Positions 7,135-16,037 of a stretch of 40,585 bases of DNA are shown piece by piece. How positions within the stretch are numbered: the first letter of the stretch is position 1; every line of letters begins with the position of its first letter. This DNA comes from an uncultured Deferribacteraceae bacterium (GTDB lineage Bacteria > Chrysiogenota > Deferribacteres > Deferribacterales > Mucispirillaceae): the NCBI GenBank assembly GCA_947041165.1, contig CAMRCY010000020.1, positions 1 to 40,585 on the forward strand, in the 5' to 3' direction. The notes beneath the pieces are model-generated. The model was given only the letters and a program-made list of their open reading frames with translations. It was not told the origin of the DNA and ran no database searches. Made by a program: the position numbers and the translations under genes.

Positions 7135-8271
7135 GTCAGCTTGTTTCCTTAAATATGTTGGAACAGTAAATAAATCTTCGTTATCATTTACGTCATCAAG
7201 TGAATTTATTCTCGCATCTTCTTTACTAAAATCTCTTGTACGATTAAGAATTTCTTCAACATCAATCTGTTTTTCAACAAGTTTGCTTCGATCAAGTTTG
7301 ATCACTTTTTGAGCATTAATTCCTGTTGCAACTAATGTAACCGATATAGATCCGTCAGTTCTATCATCATATTTAATACCATCAAATATCAACGCATCAT
7401 CGCCTGCTTGCTCGTATGCTAAGTTTTGTATTTCAACAACTTCATCGTTCATTAAATCATCCATATTAGCTGTGATATTTAACATAACAGCATATGCACC
7501 TTTGATTGATGTGTCTAATAACAACGGTGATTTCAATGTGTTTTCAAACGCTTGCTTAGCTCTGTTCTCGCCACTTGCAGTGCCTATTCCCATAACTGAT
7601 TTACCTTTTTCACTTAACGCTGTTCTAACATCTGCAAAATCTATATTGATATGTCCTGGATTACTAACCATATCTGAAATACCCTGTACACTCTGTCTTA
7701 AAACATCGTCTGCGATACGTAAAGCTTCGTTATGTGTAAGCTTATGTCCAACATCTTGCATGCCTTCATTTGATACAACTATATATGAGTCAACATATTT
7801 AATAAGATCATCAAGTCCTGCTTTTGCAAGCTCGCTCTTTCTTCTTGCTAAAAACGCTGGAGGAGTATAGACAATCGCTACCGTTAATGCTCCAGCTGAT
7901 TTAGCTTCTGCTGCAATTACTGGAGACGCCCCCGTACCAGTTCCGCCACCTAGTCCACACGTTATAAAGATTAGATCAGAATCTTTCAATATAGAACGTA
8001 TCTCGTCAATAGAGTCTAACGCATAATTTCTAGCAACCTCAGGATTACCGCCCGCACCTAACCCCGATTTGCCTAGAAGAACTTTCGTCTTAGCCTTGCT
8101 CATATCTAACGCTTGAATATCTGTGTTGACAACTACAAAATCAACATTAGGTATACTCGCACTAATCATATTGGCAACTGCATTTCCGCCCGCACCACCA
8201 ACACCTACAACTTTTATTGCTGCGCCCTTTTTATATGTAATAGTTTCATCAATAAATTTAAAATCGTCCAT
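7132..8271 (-). CDS. ftsZ: Cell division protein FtsZ
   Basis: FtsZ is the tubulin-like GTPase that forms the division ring under the inner membrane. The 379 residues show the N-terminal VVGVGGAGGNAV nucleotide loop, the tubulin signature GGGTGTG at 108-114, and the T7-loop region with NIDFADVR that completes the GTPase site of the next subunit. A variable linker rich in Asp/Glu follows. The C-terminal FTVPTYLRKQAD peptide is the conserved tail bound by FtsA. The gene closes the dcw cluster after ftsA. A strong GGAGGATTAAATA lies before ATG, which suggests higher translation than its neighbours. The 74-bp gap to ftsA could hold a weak promoter, but I see no convincing one. The 3' end has been locally duplicated downstream. 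Confidence 0.98.
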   Translation of the reverse strand: MDDFKFIDETITYKKGAAIKVVGVGGAGGNAVANMISASIPNVDFVVVNTDIQALDMSKAKTKVLLGKSGLGAGGNPEVARNYALDSIDEIRSILKDSDLIFITCGLGGGTGTGASPVIAAEAKSAGALTVAIVYTPPAFLARRKSELAKAGLDDLIKYVDSYIVVSNEGMQDVGHKLTHNEALRIADDVLRQSVQGISDMVSNPGHINIDFADVRTALSEKGKSVMGIGTASGENRAKQAFENTLKSPLLLDTSIKGAYAVMLNITANMDDLMNDEVVEIQNLAYEQAGDDALIFDGIKYDDRTDGSISVTLVATGINAQKVIKLDRSKLVEKQIDVEEILNRTRDFSKEDARINSLDDVNDNEDLFTVPTYLRKQAD

Positions 8272-8345
8272 TATTTAATCCTCCGACATGCCACTTCTAT
8301 CTAATACCGTAACTACAATAATCAATAACATTACTTAACTATACT

Positions 8346-9584
8346 TTAGAAAAATTCTTTTAACCAATCTCTCATCTTGCCGTAAATATTACCAAATACA
8401 CCCTCTTCACTACCTTGTGATATCATATTTTTTGAGTAACCATATTTAGAATGTAGTTTCGCTAAACCAACAGCTGTAGAATAAATCGGATCTTCAACTT
8501 GATCGACTAATCCTGCAATGTTTAAAGGCTTACCTATACGAACATTTATTCCAAATATTTTTGTTGCCAACTCTTCAATACCTTCAAAATTTGCCATGCC
8601 ACCCGTAATAACTATCCCAGCACCCAAAGTTTTTAACAACTTTTTCTTCTGTAATTCCCCTAAAAATAGTTCAAATATTTCTTCACAACGCATCTGTAAA
8701 ATCTGAGATATAACTGCCTTACTAACAGATCTTGGAGGTCTTCCCCCTACTGACGGAACAGAGATTGTTTCTGAAGGATCTACAATATCCATCATCACGC
8801 AACCACTTGTTAATTTTAACTTCTCAGCCTCTAGCTCTGATGTTGCTAATCCTGCTGTTAAATCTCTCGTAAAATTATTGCCTCCTATTTGTAAAGCAGC
8901 TGTATGACATACTTCGCCCTTATTAAATACAGCCATATCGGTAGTGCCACCACCACCATCTATTAAGCAAACACCTATCTCTCTTTCATCATCTGTTAAT
9001 ACAGCTTCACTTGAGGCTATCTGTTCTAAATAAATATGTTCAACACCTATACCAGCTTTTGAACATGATTTAGTTATATTTGTTGCCGATGTTATAGCAC
9101 CTGTTACTATATGAACATCTACTTCTAACCTAACACCACTCATACCCATCGGATCTTTTATCTCTGATTGTCCATCTAATGTAAACTGCTGAGGTATCAC
9201 ATCTAACACATCGTAACCTACTGGAATATTCACAGCTGATGCCGATTCTAAAACTCTCGCTATATCTTGTTTACCAACTTCACCATTCTTAACTGCAACT
9301 ACTCCACGTGAATTAAAACTCTCTATATGTCCGCCTGAAATCCCAGCACAAACAGATTTAATAGCAACTCCACTCATGCGTTCTGCCATCGTGATAGCCT
9401 CGTTAATAGATGTTACAGTTGAATCAATATTCACAACTACACCTTTACGAATTCCAAGACTTCGTGATGACCCTAGACCTATTATATCAAGAGTGTTTTC
9501 CATGTTTTCTCTTGCCACAACTGTACATATCTTAGTCGTTCCGATATCAAGCCCGACAAATATATTATCCTTTGGTTGAGACAT
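8346..9584 (-). CDS. ftsA: Cell division protein FtsA
   Basis: FtsA is the actin-like ATPase that tethers FtsZ to the membrane and recruits later divisome proteins. The 412 residues begin with the phosphate-1 loop VGLDIGTTK. A 1C subdomain follows (roughly residues 85-165), then the second phosphate loop CLIDGGGGTTDMAV and the adenosine motif GIVITGGMA. The C-terminal YGKMRDWLKEFF is the amphipathic membrane-targeting helix. The first 20 bases overlap the end of ftsQ, and GGGAG precedes ATG, so translation is probably coupled. Length and order (ftsQ-ftsA-ftsZ) are typical. Confidence 0.97.
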   Translation of the reverse strand: MSQPKDNIFVGLDIGTTKICTVVARENMENTLDIIGLGSSRSLGIRKGVVVNIDSTVTSINEAITMAERMSGVAIKSVCAGISGGHIESFNSRGVVAVKNGEVGKQDIARVLESASAVNIPVGYDVLDVIPQQFTLDGQSEIKDPMGMSGVRLEVDVHIVTGAITSATNITKSCSKAGIGVEHIYLEQIASSEAVLTDDEREIGVCLIDGGGGTTDMAVFNKGEVCHTAALQIGGNNFTRDLTAGLATSELEAEKLKLTSGCVMMDIVDPSETISVPSVGGRPPRSVSKAVISQILQMRCEEIFELFLGELQKKKLLKTLGAGIVITGGMANFEGIEELATKIFGINVRIGKPLNIAGLVDQVEDPIYSTAVGLAKLHSKYGYSKNMISQGSEEGVFGNIYGKMRDWLKEFF

Positions 9585-10248
9585 TCTTTACTCCCTTAAC
9601 ATATATCCTGTTATCAATAGATAAATTCACAGACTCAACTGATCTATATCGTTTCTTAATTGTTGATTCATAAAGTTCATAATTATTACTAAAAACAACT
9701 TCATCATATGAACCTAAAAAAACATAATCTTTCTCATAAATCTTAAACTGAAAATCATCCATTACTATTTCTTTAGACTGAAGCCATTTGTTCTTACTTA
9801 AAATATTGTGAAACATATTACCTTTATCTTCATCTAGTAATACCTTAGATCTAATCGCAACACTTTTATCGCACGCAAGTGGAACTGACTTGCCGTTAGC
9901 TGTATACGAGTAACAACGTTTCGATACCTTATATCTAAAAAGTTCTTTCTCTTCAAAAACAGTAATCACAACTTTGTTCGGAAGAAGTCTTGATGCAACT
10001 ATCTTCTGTATCCAAGCATCGTCTGTTACCAACATAGATGAAAGGTTCTCATCAAATATACTTCGTCCAACAAGTGTGCTACCTAAATGCCCTAATTTAT
10101 CTTTATCAGAATTTAAAATCCCTACAACTTCAACATGCTTAACTTTGAAAAAATCTACCTTCTTAAACGAATTAGACAAACTATAAACCGATAGAGATAA
10201 TATCCCTATCCCTGTCGTAATTAGTAATGTTGCAAAAAGTTTTTTCAT
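9565..10248 (-). CDS. ftsQ: Cell division protein FtsQ/DivIB
   Basis: FtsQ is a bitopic inner-membrane protein that links early and late divisome components through FtsB/FtsL. The 227-residue product has a short cytoplasmic start and one membrane helix at about 4-25. A POTRA-type domain follows, starting near VKHVEVVGILNSDKDKL, and then a beta domain with LPNKVVITVFEEKELFRYK. Sequence identity in this family is low; the assignment rests on topology, the POTRA start and the position between ddl and ftsA. AGGAGCGTTC precedes ATG. It overlaps ftsA by 20 bp. Confidence 0.88.
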   Translation of the reverse strand: MKKLFATLLITTGIGILSLSVYSLSNSFKKVDFFKVKHVEVVGILNSDKDKLGHLGSTLVGRSIFDENLSSMLVTDDAWIQKIVASRLLPNKVVITVFEEKELFRYKVSKRCYSYTANGKSVPLACDKSVAIRSKVLLDEDKGNMFHNILSKNKWLQSKEIVMDDFQFKIYEKDYVFLGSYDEVVFSNNYELYESTIKKRYRSVESVNLSIDNRIYVKGVKNVSTKG

Positions 10249-10263
10249 GAACGCTCCTGCTAC

Positions 10264-11175
10264 TTACTTATTATCAAGCGAAGCACTGTTCGCAATCTTA
10301 AAACATAACTCTGCAAAACCTATGCCTGACTTTGCAACAGATTTAGGTACTAAACTTGTTGATGTCATGCCTGGCAATGTGTTTATCTCGATACAATATA
10401 TTTCGCTCTCTCTAATTATAAAATCTATTCTTGCCATAGATCTGCAACCTATAACTTTATATATATTTAAAGCAATTAAATCTAACTCATCTAAAATATT
10501 CTGTGGCAATGAAGTATCTAAAAGATACTCTGTCATCCCCTCTAAATATTTGTTATCGTAATCGTAAAAACCTTTCTTAGGTTTTATTAAAATAGGTGAA
10601 AAAATCTCTTCATCCATTATCGGGATAGTGACCTCTTCTCCACTCACAAACTCTTCTATCAAAACATTATTATCATATTTAAAAGCATCTTTTAACGCCT
10701 CTAAAAATCCGATACTATCTTCTACAATATGCACTCCAACACTTGACCCTTGTCTTGATGGTTTAACCACGCAAGGATAGAACGGAGCTTCAACCATGTT
10801 ACGCTCTGCTAAAACAAATCTAGGAGTATTGATACCCGATCCAATTAGCAACATCTTAGTCAACAATTTATCAAAACATATTGCAGAGGCTGCAACACCT
10901 GAACCCGTATAAGGTATTCTAAGTGTTTCTAATAATCCTTGCAATGTACCATCTTCACCATATGTGCCATGCAATGCGATAACGCATATATCTGGCTTTA
11001 TCTCAAGCAAGTCATCGACTAAAGTGTGACTTACATCTACTAATCGTATAAAACTGTAATATAATGATAGTGAATCTGCAATATTTTTTCCACTTTTAAG
11101 AGAAACTTCCCTTTCAGCAGATAATCCACCATATAAAACAACAACTTTTTTATCTATCAGCTTATTTTCTATCAT
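10264..11175 (-). CDS. ddl: D-alanine--D-alanine ligase
   Basis: Ddl joins two D-alanines with ATP to make the dipeptide that MurF adds to the cell-wall precursor. ATP-grasp features are clear: VVLYGGLSAEREVSL at the N-terminus, ALHGTYGEDGTLQGLLE, IPYTGSGVAASA, PCVVKPSRQGSSVGV, and the metal-binding end ARIDFI-CIEINTLPGMT. A TTG at 11190 opens the frame further, but it lies in the ribosome binding site. TTGAGGAATATATCA precedes the ATG at 11175, so that ATG is taken and gives 303 residues. It lies directly after murC, where many clusters have murB first. It also sits just before ftsQ, as ddlB does in enterobacteria. Confidence 0.95.
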   Translation of the reverse strand: MIENKLIDKKVVVLYGGLSAEREVSLKSGKNIADSLSLYYSFIRLVDVSHTLVDDLLEIKPDICVIALHGTYGEDGTLQGLLETLRIPYTGSGVAASAICFDKLLTKMLLIGSGINTPRFVLAERNMVEAPFYPCVVKPSRQGSSVGVHIVEDSIGFLEALKDAFKYDNNVLIEEFVSGEEVTIPIMDEEIFSPILIKPKKGFYDYDNKYLEGMTEYLLDTSLPQNILDELDLIALNIYKVIGCRSMARIDFIIRESEIYCIEINTLPGMTSTSLVPKSVAKSGIGFAELCFKIANSASLDNK

Positions 11176-11193
11176 TGATATATTCCTCAAAAA

Positions 11194-12582
11194 TCATCTA
11201 AATGATCCTAATTTATCACTTAACTCTACAGAAAACTTAGTTATCACACCTGCTCCAAACGTCACAATCGTTGTGTGCTTATCTTGATCTCTTTTAAGAT
11301 GATTGAAAAAATCACCAACTTTTTCTAAATATGATATATCTTTAAATCCATACTTCTTAATCTCTTTAATTAACCGATGAGCATCTATTCCTTCAATAGG
11401 CTTCTCAGACGCTGCATAAATATCCGTTATATAAAGTGCATCTGCATCCATAAAACATTTACCAAAATCACTAAGTAACGCCTCTGTTCTGCTATATCTA
11501 TGAGGTTCAAAAATTATAACAATTCTAGAATCTGGTAACGCCTCTTTAATCGCTTTAAGCGTTGTTGATATCTCTGTTGGATGATGTCCATAATCATCTA
11601 TTACTGTAAAATCTTTATCCTCATATCTGATAGTCATTCTACGTTGAACACCTTCAAACTTTGCTAACGATTTTTTAATAACTTTAAAATCTACACCCAT
11701 TTCAATAGCCGTTGCAATTACTGCTAATGAATTTAAAATTATATGATCACCTGGCAGTTTTAACTTAATTCTGCCTAAACGCTCATCACCACGAACAACA
11801 TCATATGATACTCCAAAACCCTCTTTCTTAATATCAACAGCACGAATATCTGCTTGAGTTTTTAAACCATAAGTTATCATTCTTTTTGTAACGTTCGGAA
11901 TAATATCTGCTAAATTCGGATCATCTAGACATAAAATAACCACTCCATAGAACGGCACTTTATTTGCAAAATCTGTGAAACAAACTTTAAGCTCATCTAT
12001 ATCTCGATAACTCTCCATATGTTCATTATCAATATTTGTGATAACAACAACCGATGGATACAGCATTAAAAATGATCTATCACTTTCATCCGCTTCTGCA
12101 ATCATTATATGACTCTTGCCGTATGCAACATTGCTATCTATTGAATTTAATCTTCCACCAATTAATATAGTTGGATCAAGTCCTGCATCATTTGTTAATT
12201 CTGATATCATAGATGTAGTTGTTGTCTTTCCATGAGAACCACCTACTGCAACTGCATATTTTAATCGCATAAGTTCAGCTAACATTTCGCCTCTTTTTAT
12301 AAGAGGGATATGTGAATCTTTAGCTATTTGATACTCAACATTATCCTCAGGAATTGCTGATGTATAAACTATTACATCTACATCTTTAATGTTTGATTCA
12401 GCATGTCCTTTATATATTGTCATGCCTTTTAATGCTAAGCGTTTCGTATTGCTATTTTCTGACATATCTGAGCCTGAGATTTCAAATCCCATACCGTGCA
12501 GAACTTCTGCAATCCCACTCATACCTATACCACCAATTCCTATAAAGTGGATTTTTTTTAATGTCCCAAATACACGCTTCAA
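11194..12582 (-). CDS. murC: UDP-N-acetylmuramate--L-alanine ligase
   Basis: MurC adds L-Ala to UDP-MurNAc, the first peptide step of wall precursor synthesis. The 462 residues show the Rossmann IHFIGIGGIGMSG, the ATP loop GGSHGKTTTT, the central ligase motif ITNIDNEHM, and DDYGHHPTEI with IIFEPHRYSRT in the last domain. The start is probably TTG: its codon overlaps the murG stop as TTGA, GCGAGG lies seven nucleotides upstream, and no ATG occurs before the conserved glycine loop. The next gene is ddl, 18 nt away; no murB lies between them. Confidence 0.97.
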   Translation of the reverse strand: MKRVFGTLKKIHFIGIGGIGMSGIAEVLHGMGFEISGSDMSENSNTKRLALKGMTIYKGHAESNIKDVDVIVYTSAIPEDNVEYQIAKDSHIPLIKRGEMLAELMRLKYAVAVGGSHGKTTTTSMISELTNDAGLDPTILIGGRLNSIDSNVAYGKSHIMIAEADESDRSFLMLYPSVVVITNIDNEHMESYRDIDELKVCFTDFANKVPFYGVVILCLDDPNLADIIPNVTKRMITYGLKTQADIRAVDIKKEGFGVSYDVVRGDERLGRIKLKLPGDHIILNSLAVIATAIEMGVDFKVIKKSLAKFEGVQRRMTIRYEDKDFTVIDDYGHHPTEISTTLKAIKEALPDSRIVIIFEPHRYSRTEALLSDFGKCFMDADALYITDIYAASEKPIEGIDAHRLIKEIKKYGFKDISYLEKVGDFFNHLKRDQDKHTTIVTFGAGVITKFSVELSDKLGSFR

Positions 12583-13619
12583 TTCAATACCTCGCTCACT
12601 ATTATATCTGCTGATTGAATAACTTGTTCTTGATTTATCCGATCCATGTATGACTGATAATTCTCTTCTATCTCAACTATCGCTTTATTTAAACTTCCAC
12701 TATTAAGCAGATCCTCTTCTAACATCAAACCTAATCCTTTATCAACAACATCTTTCGCATTATGATATTGATGGTTTTTTGCAGATAATTTAAAAGGTAT
12801 AAATAAACCTATTCTTCTTGATGAAATTATCTCAAATATCGAACCAGATCCTGCTCTTGATATTATAATATCAGCATCAGATATATAATCGGATATATTG
12901 TCTGCATAGGATAGGATATATAATTTATTTTTATATCTATCAATTTTATCACCATATAAACCAACGCACTCATCGTAAAGTTTTCTACCAGTTATATGAA
13001 TAATTTTTCTATCCATTTTTATAAGCTCATCAATTGAACCTATAACCGTTTTGTTTACAATTCTACTTCCTTGCGATCCACCAAAAACTAATATAGTTGA
13101 ACCGTAACTGCTCTTCTTAGGCATTGTGTAGAAAATATCCCTTACTGGATTACCTGTCAAAACCGATCTTTTTATACATTTATTAAATAGTAAAAAAGAT
13201 AGAAAAACTTTCTTAGACATTCTTGCAAAAACAGTATTTACAAGCCCCATAACTTTATTCTGTTCATGAAGATATAAATCTACACCTTTAAGTTTAGCGA
13301 GAACTGCAACTGGAGCTGAAACAAATCCACCCATGATAATAACTTTATCACCTTTAGATACATACTTATAAATATCCTTAACTGATAATATTAAACTGAA
13401 TATCGATCTGATCTTTTTAAATATAGATTTACCCATAAAACCAGATACTTTCTGCTCTATATAATTGCTGTATCCTGCATTATCTAAAATACTTTTATCC
13501 ATACCATTATTAGATATTAGAAAAAGTACCTCAATATCTAAAGCTCTAAATTTATCTGCGACTGCGATCGCTGGATATAAATGTCCACCTGTACCACCTG
13601 CTCCAAAAACTACTTTCAT
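12579..13619 (-). CDS. murG: Lipid II synthase MurG (GlcNAc transferase)
   Basis: MurG transfers GlcNAc from UDP-GlcNAc to lipid I on the inner face of the membrane, making lipid II. The 346-residue product is a GT28 GT-B enzyme. It has the N-terminal GAGGTGGHLYPAIA loop, LHEQNKVMGLVN, the inter-domain VLTGNPVR, the second glycine loop ILVFGGSQGSR, and the donor region ISRAGSGSIFEI followed by KNHQYHNA. It sits between ftsW and murC, its usual place, and its stop overlaps the murC start by four bases. Confidence 0.97.
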   Translation of the reverse strand: MKVVFGAGGTGGHLYPAIAVADKFRALDIEVLFLISNNGMDKSILDNAGYSNYIEQKVSGFMGKSIFKKIRSIFSLILSVKDIYKYVSKGDKVIIMGGFVSAPVAVLAKLKGVDLYLHEQNKVMGLVNTVFARMSKKVFLSFLLFNKCIKRSVLTGNPVRDIFYTMPKKSSYGSTILVFGGSQGSRIVNKTVIGSIDELIKMDRKIIHITGRKLYDECVGLYGDKIDRYKNKLYILSYADNISDYISDADIIISRAGSGSIFEIISSRRIGLFIPFKLSAKNHQYHNAKDVVDKGLGLMLEEDLLNSGSLNKAIVEIEENYQSYMDRINQEQVIQSADIIVSEVLN

Positions 13620-13644
13620 AATATTATGTCCACTTTAACGATAA

Positions 13645-14736
13645 TCATTTTCTACCTTCATCCTCTTCAATAGATCTAAGTATTACACCTATTGAAAAAA
13701 GTGCAAATACCATCGCTGATCCTCCGTATGAAACAAATGGAAGTGTAATCCCTTTTGTCGGAAGTAAACCCAGAACCACAAATATATGTATGAAACTTTG
13801 CATAAAAAATGTTAACGCTAAGCCAAATATTAATAATCTATGAAAACGATCTTTATGATCGAACGCTGCTTTTAATTGTACTCTAAATAAAAATAGTATC
13901 AGCACCGTTATGATTGATGTTCCGATCATTCCTGTTTCTTCTGCTATTATTGCAAAAATAAAATCGGTGTGTGCTTCTGGTAGAAAAAATAACTTCTGTG
14001 TAGAATTCCCAACACCTTTACCGATCGGCCCACCTGAGCCTACCGCCGCTAATGATTGGATAAGCTGATACCCAACTCCAAATCTATCTTCCCATGGATC
14101 TAGGAAACTTAAAATACGTCCCCGTCTATATCCAAATAACATCATAGACATCAAGATAGGAAGAACTAACCCTACCATTCCAAATATATGCAACAGTCTT
14201 GCTCCACCCGCTAAAAGCATAGAGAATGATACGGTAACTATAATCACCGTCGTACCAAGATCTGGCTCAAACAATATTAAGGCTGCAAGCAAACCAACTA
14301 ACAATGTTGCAGGTAGAAAACCTTTAGCAAAATCTATCATCTTAGTTGTCTTCTTATCAAGATAATGTGCTAAATAAAGTACTGCTGTAAACTTTGCTAA
14401 CTCTGATGGTTGAAACGAATATATAGGAAGAACAATCCATCTTCTTGCACCGTTAATCGCTGGCATAAAATATACAGCAACTAAAAGAACTAATGTTATA
14501 AAAAATATCAACATAACATTTTTTCTATAAAGACTTATAGGAGTATTGTACGCTAAAATAAGAAGCAAAAATCCAAGCCCTACAGATATAAACTGTTTAA
14601 CAAAAAAATATAACTCACTCTTTCCAAGCCTTACACTTTGAACTGAACCTGTTGTATAAATAAATGCTAAGCCGATCATAACTAGCAGTGCAGATGTAAT
14701 CAATATTTGAATTTTGACATCTCTTAAATTAATCAT
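13645..14736 (-). CDS. ftsW: SEDS peptidoglycan polymerase FtsW
   Basis: FtsW is the division-specific SEDS glycosyltransferase that polymerises lipid II together with FtsI. The 363 residues form about ten membrane helices. Family landmarks are ARRWI after the third helix, FQPSELAKF, LILFEPDLGTT, the large periplasmic loop with GYQLIQSLAAVGSGG, and the late FVSYGGSAM-FALFSIG. It could be called RodA by similarity alone, but its place between murD and murG in a dcw cluster favours FtsW. The start overlaps the end of murD by eight bases. Confidence 0.95.
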   Translation of the reverse strand: MINLRDVKIQILITSALLVMIGLAFIYTTGSVQSVRLGKSELYFFVKQFISVGLGFLLLILAYNTPISLYRKNVMLIFFITLVLLVAVYFMPAINGARRWIVLPIYSFQPSELAKFTAVLYLAHYLDKKTTKMIDFAKGFLPATLLVGLLAALILFEPDLGTTVIIVTVSFSMLLAGGARLLHIFGMVGLVLPILMSMMLFGYRRGRILSFLDPWEDRFGVGYQLIQSLAAVGSGGPIGKGVGNSTQKLFFLPEAHTDFIFAIIAEETGMIGTSIITVLILFLFRVQLKAAFDHKDRFHRLLIFGLALTFFMQSFIHIFVVLGLLPTKGITLPFVSYGGSAMVFALFSIGVILRSIEEDEGRK

Positions 14737-16018
14737 CTAATTCCTCTGTATATTTAAGAACATACTCTCTAAACTTATCGCCTCTTACTGTATAGTTTTT
14801 AAACTCATCAAAACTACTGCACGCTGGAGATAAGATAACACTTTCTGAATCAATTGCATCTTTTACAGCATATTTAACAGCATCATTTAATGATAAAAAC
14901 GATCTACCATCTATATCTTTTAATAATGGCGACAATTGATCTGATATAAGATCTCCTGCTTCACCAAAATAAAATATTTTACTCACGTTGCTATTAATTA
15001 AATTAGCAAGCGGTTTATAATCACTTAACTTATCTCTGCCACCTATCAATAAAGTTGATGGCTTTTTCAAACTCTCAAGTGCCACCATAACAGAATCAAC
15101 ATTTGTAGCTTTAGAATCATTTATATATGTAACACCTTTAAACTTGCCTACTATTTCACTTCTATGTTTAAGACCTGTAAGTTTAGAGACAAGCTCTGTT
15201 AAATCACCTTTTATATCTATAACTGATGATGCTAAAAGCAGTGCGAATGATAAATTTAGAAGATTGTGATCTCCAAATAATTTAAACGATCTTACATCAA
15301 ATTGATAACCGTCGAACTCTAAAATATCACCTTTTAATATCGGATATCTTTCAAACTTTTTATCAACATAAACATAATTTATATTCTTATCTACTAACTT
15401 ACTTTTTATACTCTCATCATCAAGCACTATAAGTTTTGCAACTTGTGACAAAAATTTCAACATACTAAATTTAGATAAATAATACTCATCTACCGATCCA
15501 TATCTATCAAGATGATCAGCTGATAAATTAAGTATCGAACCTGAATCAATATGAAAATTGTTTAATAAATCTATCTGAAAAGATGATAGTTCTACAACAA
15601 ACACATCGATCGTTTCATCAAGCACAGCCTCTCCTAACGGTAGACCTATATTGCCACACGCAACAGCTTTCACACCTAACAAATTTAAAATCTGTGTCAC
15701 AAGCGATGTTGTAGTTGATTTTCCATTTGTGCCAGTCACAGTTATTATCTTCTTACTTTTATCCATAATGCCGTAAGCTAAATCTAACTCACTTGTACAA
15801 TTTTTTATCATATCATGCGATATGCCATACCTTGAAAGATCAATACCTGGACTTATAACAGTTACGTCGTAATCATGATTGCTTGCAAAAACTGATATAG
15901 ATAAAAAATCTAACTCTTCATTATCATCAAAAATACTGATGTCTGTTATACCCTTGCTTATCAATATTTTTTCTGCCGCTTTTCCACTTTTTCCATAACC
16001 TAATATTGCAACTTTCAT
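14729..16018 (-). CDS. murD: UDP-MurNAc-L-alanine--D-glutamate ligase
   Basis: MurD adds D-Glu to UDP-MurNAc-L-Ala. The 429 residues have the N-terminal LGYGKSGKAAEKIL nucleotide-substrate fold, the ATP loop TVTGTNGKSTTTSLV, LNLSADHLDRYGS in the central domain, and YINDSKATNVDSVMVAL with LIGGRDKLSDY in the C-terminal domain. The length is slightly short of the E. coli enzyme. It lies between mraY and ftsW in a continuous coding run. Confidence 0.96.
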   Translation of the reverse strand: MKVAILGYGKSGKAAEKILISKGITDISIFDDNEELDFLSISVFASNHDYDVTVISPGIDLSRYGISHDMIKNCTSELDLAYGIMDKSKKIITVTGTNGKSTTTSLVTQILNLLGVKAVACGNIGLPLGEAVLDETIDVFVVELSSFQIDLLNNFHIDSGSILNLSADHLDRYGSVDEYYLSKFSMLKFLSQVAKLIVLDDESIKSKLVDKNINYVYVDKKFERYPILKGDILEFDGYQFDVRSFKLFGDHNLLNLSFALLLASSVIDIKGDLTELVSKLTGLKHRSEIVGKFKGVTYINDSKATNVDSVMVALESLKKPSTLLIGGRDKLSDYKPLANLINSNVSKIFYFGEAGDLISDQLSPLLKDIDGRSFLSLNDAVKYAVKDAIDSESVILSPACSSFDEFKNYTVRGDKFREYVLKYTEELDD

Positions 16019-16037
16019 AATCTTTACCCTTAGTTAA

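Larger units (their letters stand above)
6962..7151 (-). repeat. Three copies of the ftsZ 3'-end sequence
   Basis: A segment of about 30 bp occurs at 7121-7151 (the true ftsZ end), 7067-7097 and 6962-6992. On the minus strand copies 1 and 3 share AAGGA-AC--GCTGA, then a stop, then TAATATTATATGAA. The middle copy is more diverged but keeps TATTATATGAA. In each copy the last ATG is preceded by the same TATTAT. The third copy supplies the start codon of the glycosyltransferase gene. The copies are 54 and 105 bp apart, so this is a dispersed local duplication rather than a strict tandem array. Confidence 0.7.

Noticed and set aside
13645-14736. RodA instead of FtsW
   Set aside because: The SEDS fold does not separate them clearly, but the position between murD and murG in a division cluster favours FtsW.
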